22,864 nucleotides of DNA from Bacteroidales bacterium (GTDB taxonomy: Bacteria; Bacteroidota; Bacteroidia; Bacteroidales; UBA7960). The DNA lies in the NCBI GenBank assembly GCA_003557765.1, contig PWNO01000292.1, positions 1 through 22,864 of the forward strand. Reading direction: 5' to 3'. How positions within the stretch are numbered: the stretch's first letter is position 1; each line of letters begins with the position of its first letter. A model generated the notes under the pieces. The model made no database searches, was not told where the DNA came from, and saw nothing but the letters and a program-made list of their open reading frames with translations. Shown here piece by piece: positions 21,754 through 22,864 of this stretch. The position numbers and the translations under genes are program-made.

Positions 21754-22864
21754 ATGAAGAAATTATTATTGTTTTTCCGATTCAGTGCGATTGCACTGAT
21801 CGGAGCAGCTGTGCTATTTTTACACACCAAATGCAGCGATGACAACGACATTGAGCCAGGCTTAATGGGTGAACTTTCCGTTTTCCCGCAACAAATTCTG
21901 GTGAACACAAGTACCGAGATCCGCGCAACAATCAGGATACCATCAGGTCTCGATGTGGGTGATACCCTTGAACTATACAATACTACCGGAGGGGGCTCCG
22001 TAAAGGTCGGGTACCTTCTTGACAGTGGTAACCTTCACCAGCATGGTGATGAAATCAAGGGCGATGGGATTTACAGTGGCCTGTTTACCATTTTTGAATC
22101 AGATGCCGGTCAACAGACATTTCTGGCAAGGGGGCATAAGGCTGATGGAGAAGAGATCGCATCCATCGAAGCTACGATTGTTGTGTTTGATGACTTACCC
22201 ACTGGCAGCATGAACGATGTGCTTGTCACGCAACAAAACATTGCAGGCCAACTAAACAGTTTTCTAGGAGGGAGCCAGGCGAATACGGAGCAGGCGGTCA
22301 GTCAACTGGCACAATGGCTGGAGACACAGCCAGGAGTTGAAAACGTAAATCATACCGGCCCCACTTCCGTAGAAATTGTTTATGACTCGGGCATTCGTGG
22401 CGGAGCCATCATTAGCAAGCAGGACGAACATGGTACCACGATTACCCGCGGGGGAGGCACCACAAGTCCTGATGAATTCAGCCAAAGACGCAGCCAAACG
22501 CCTGTTGTTCCATTGGAAAAGCAAACTCGTGGCATCAGTGTTGATGAAAGCACTTTAAAGTCAACTTTCGACGCCAATGCGATAGGAAACAGGAATGTTT
22601 TTATCTATGCCCCATTTGAATGGGAGTTTGCCCCCTGGAATGAAAGACAGCATATTATCAATATTCTCGACAGTGTGGCATGCGGCGAATTTTCTGTGAC
22701 TTCCTATGTAAATCAGCAAGCTACTGTTGAACGGCTTTATGAAATGGTCAATTATGGCAGTGTGGTCATTGCCACACATGGTGCTGATGGCAATCTGATC
22801 ATGACAGGCGAAGTGGTGGATACCACCGCGACGGTTTATAAGAGCTATGTGCCACTCATGCAGG
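21754..22864 (+). CDS. Secreted lipoprotein-like protein with possible clan CD peptidase domain (partial, runs off right edge)
   Basis: An open frame of 370 codons starts at ATG 21754 and runs off the window. The N-terminus MKKLLLFFRFSAIALIGAA is a signal peptide. Cys27 in HTKCSDDND is followed by acidic residues, typical of Bacteroidota surface lipoproteins, although the lipobox (HTKC) is not canonical. Residues about 35-145 look like an immunoglobulin-like domain with the motif HGDEIKGDGIYSGLF. Residues about 280-350 contain FIYAPFEWEFAPWNERQHII and SVVIATHGADG. The hydrophobic strand followed by His342-Gly resembles the catalytic His of clan CD cysteine peptidases (gingipain, CHAT, caspase types). 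The catalytic Cys would lie beyond the edge, so the peptidase assignment is tentative. Confidence 0.7.
   Translation, partial: MKKLLLFFRFSAIALIGAAVLFLHTKCSDDNDIEPGLMGELSVFPQQILVNTSTEIRATIRIPSGLDVGDTLELYNTTGGGSVKVGYLLDSGNLHQHGDEIKGDGIYSGLFTIFESDAGQQTFLARGHKADGEEIASIEATIVVFDDLPTGSMNDVLVTQQNIAGQLNSFLGGSQANTEQAVSQLAQWLETQPGVENVNHTGPTSVEIVYDSGIRGGAIISKQDEHGTTITRGGGTTSPDEFSQRRSQTPVVPLEKQTRGISVDESTLKSTFDANAIGNRNVFIYAPFEWEFAPWNERQHIINILDSVACGEFSVTSYVNQQATVERLYEMVNYGSVVIATHGADGNLIMTGEVVDTTATVYKSYVPLMQ

Overview
The window is about 22.9 kb of a chromosome from a member of the Bacteroidota, probably class Bacteroidia. Four things support this: promoter -7 boxes of the form TAnnTTTG ahead of several genes, weak or absent Shine-Dalgarno sequences, a Rho factor with a long low-complexity insertion, and a DUF4293 protein divergent from rho. 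There is no phage, transposase, rRNA, tRNA or CRISPR array.

Layout. (1) 1-1550: a truncated U32 peptidase-family gene on the minus strand, divergent from lipB. (2) 1584-9318, minus strand: a complete his operon in the order hisG-hisD-hisC/hisB-hisH-hisA-hisF-hisIE. hisC and the IGP dehydratase part of hisB are one 574-residue fusion, and no HAD histidinol-phosphatase is present. (3) 9493-12890, minus strand: a tyrA-aroF-aroA operon for the shikimate and tyrosine branch. (4) 12973-14436: a PepD-type M20 dipeptidase, minus strand. (5) 14552-18612, plus strand: a LemA-like protein, a YitT-family membrane protein and a CopA-type copper ATPase. (6) 18626-21438: rho (minus) divergent from a DUF4293 membrane protein (plus). 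(7) 21754 to the right edge: a partial secreted lipoprotein-like protein whose last visible part resembles clan CD (caspase/gingipain/CHAT-like) peptidases.

The most interesting content is regulatory and lies in unannotated leaders. The his operon is preceded by an 18-codon ORF with the run HHQHHH, followed by a perfect GC-rich hairpin and eight T: a ribosome-mediated attenuator. Between that terminator and hisG lies a second His-rich ORF (HHAHLLHH), followed by two mutually exclusive hairpins and a T-rich tract, so attenuation may be in tandem. The tyrA-aroF-aroA operon has its own 22-codon leader with seven Tyr codons, an overlapping antiterminator segment (GGGGCT, which can pair with AGCCCC of the terminator) and a perfect terminator. 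The two amino-acid operons thus appear to sense charged tRNA-His and tRNA-Tyr by leader-peptide translation.

A second theme is intergenic repeats. Four junctions carry pieces of a composite repeat: 8-bp GGACAAAA-type arrays, a core around AAACCCTTTAAC, and 6-bp CCTCAA/CCTTAA arrays. Three of these begin directly after a stop codon. Other junctions in the his operon hold different short repeats, so the operon is expanded by non-coding repeats without breaking any gene.
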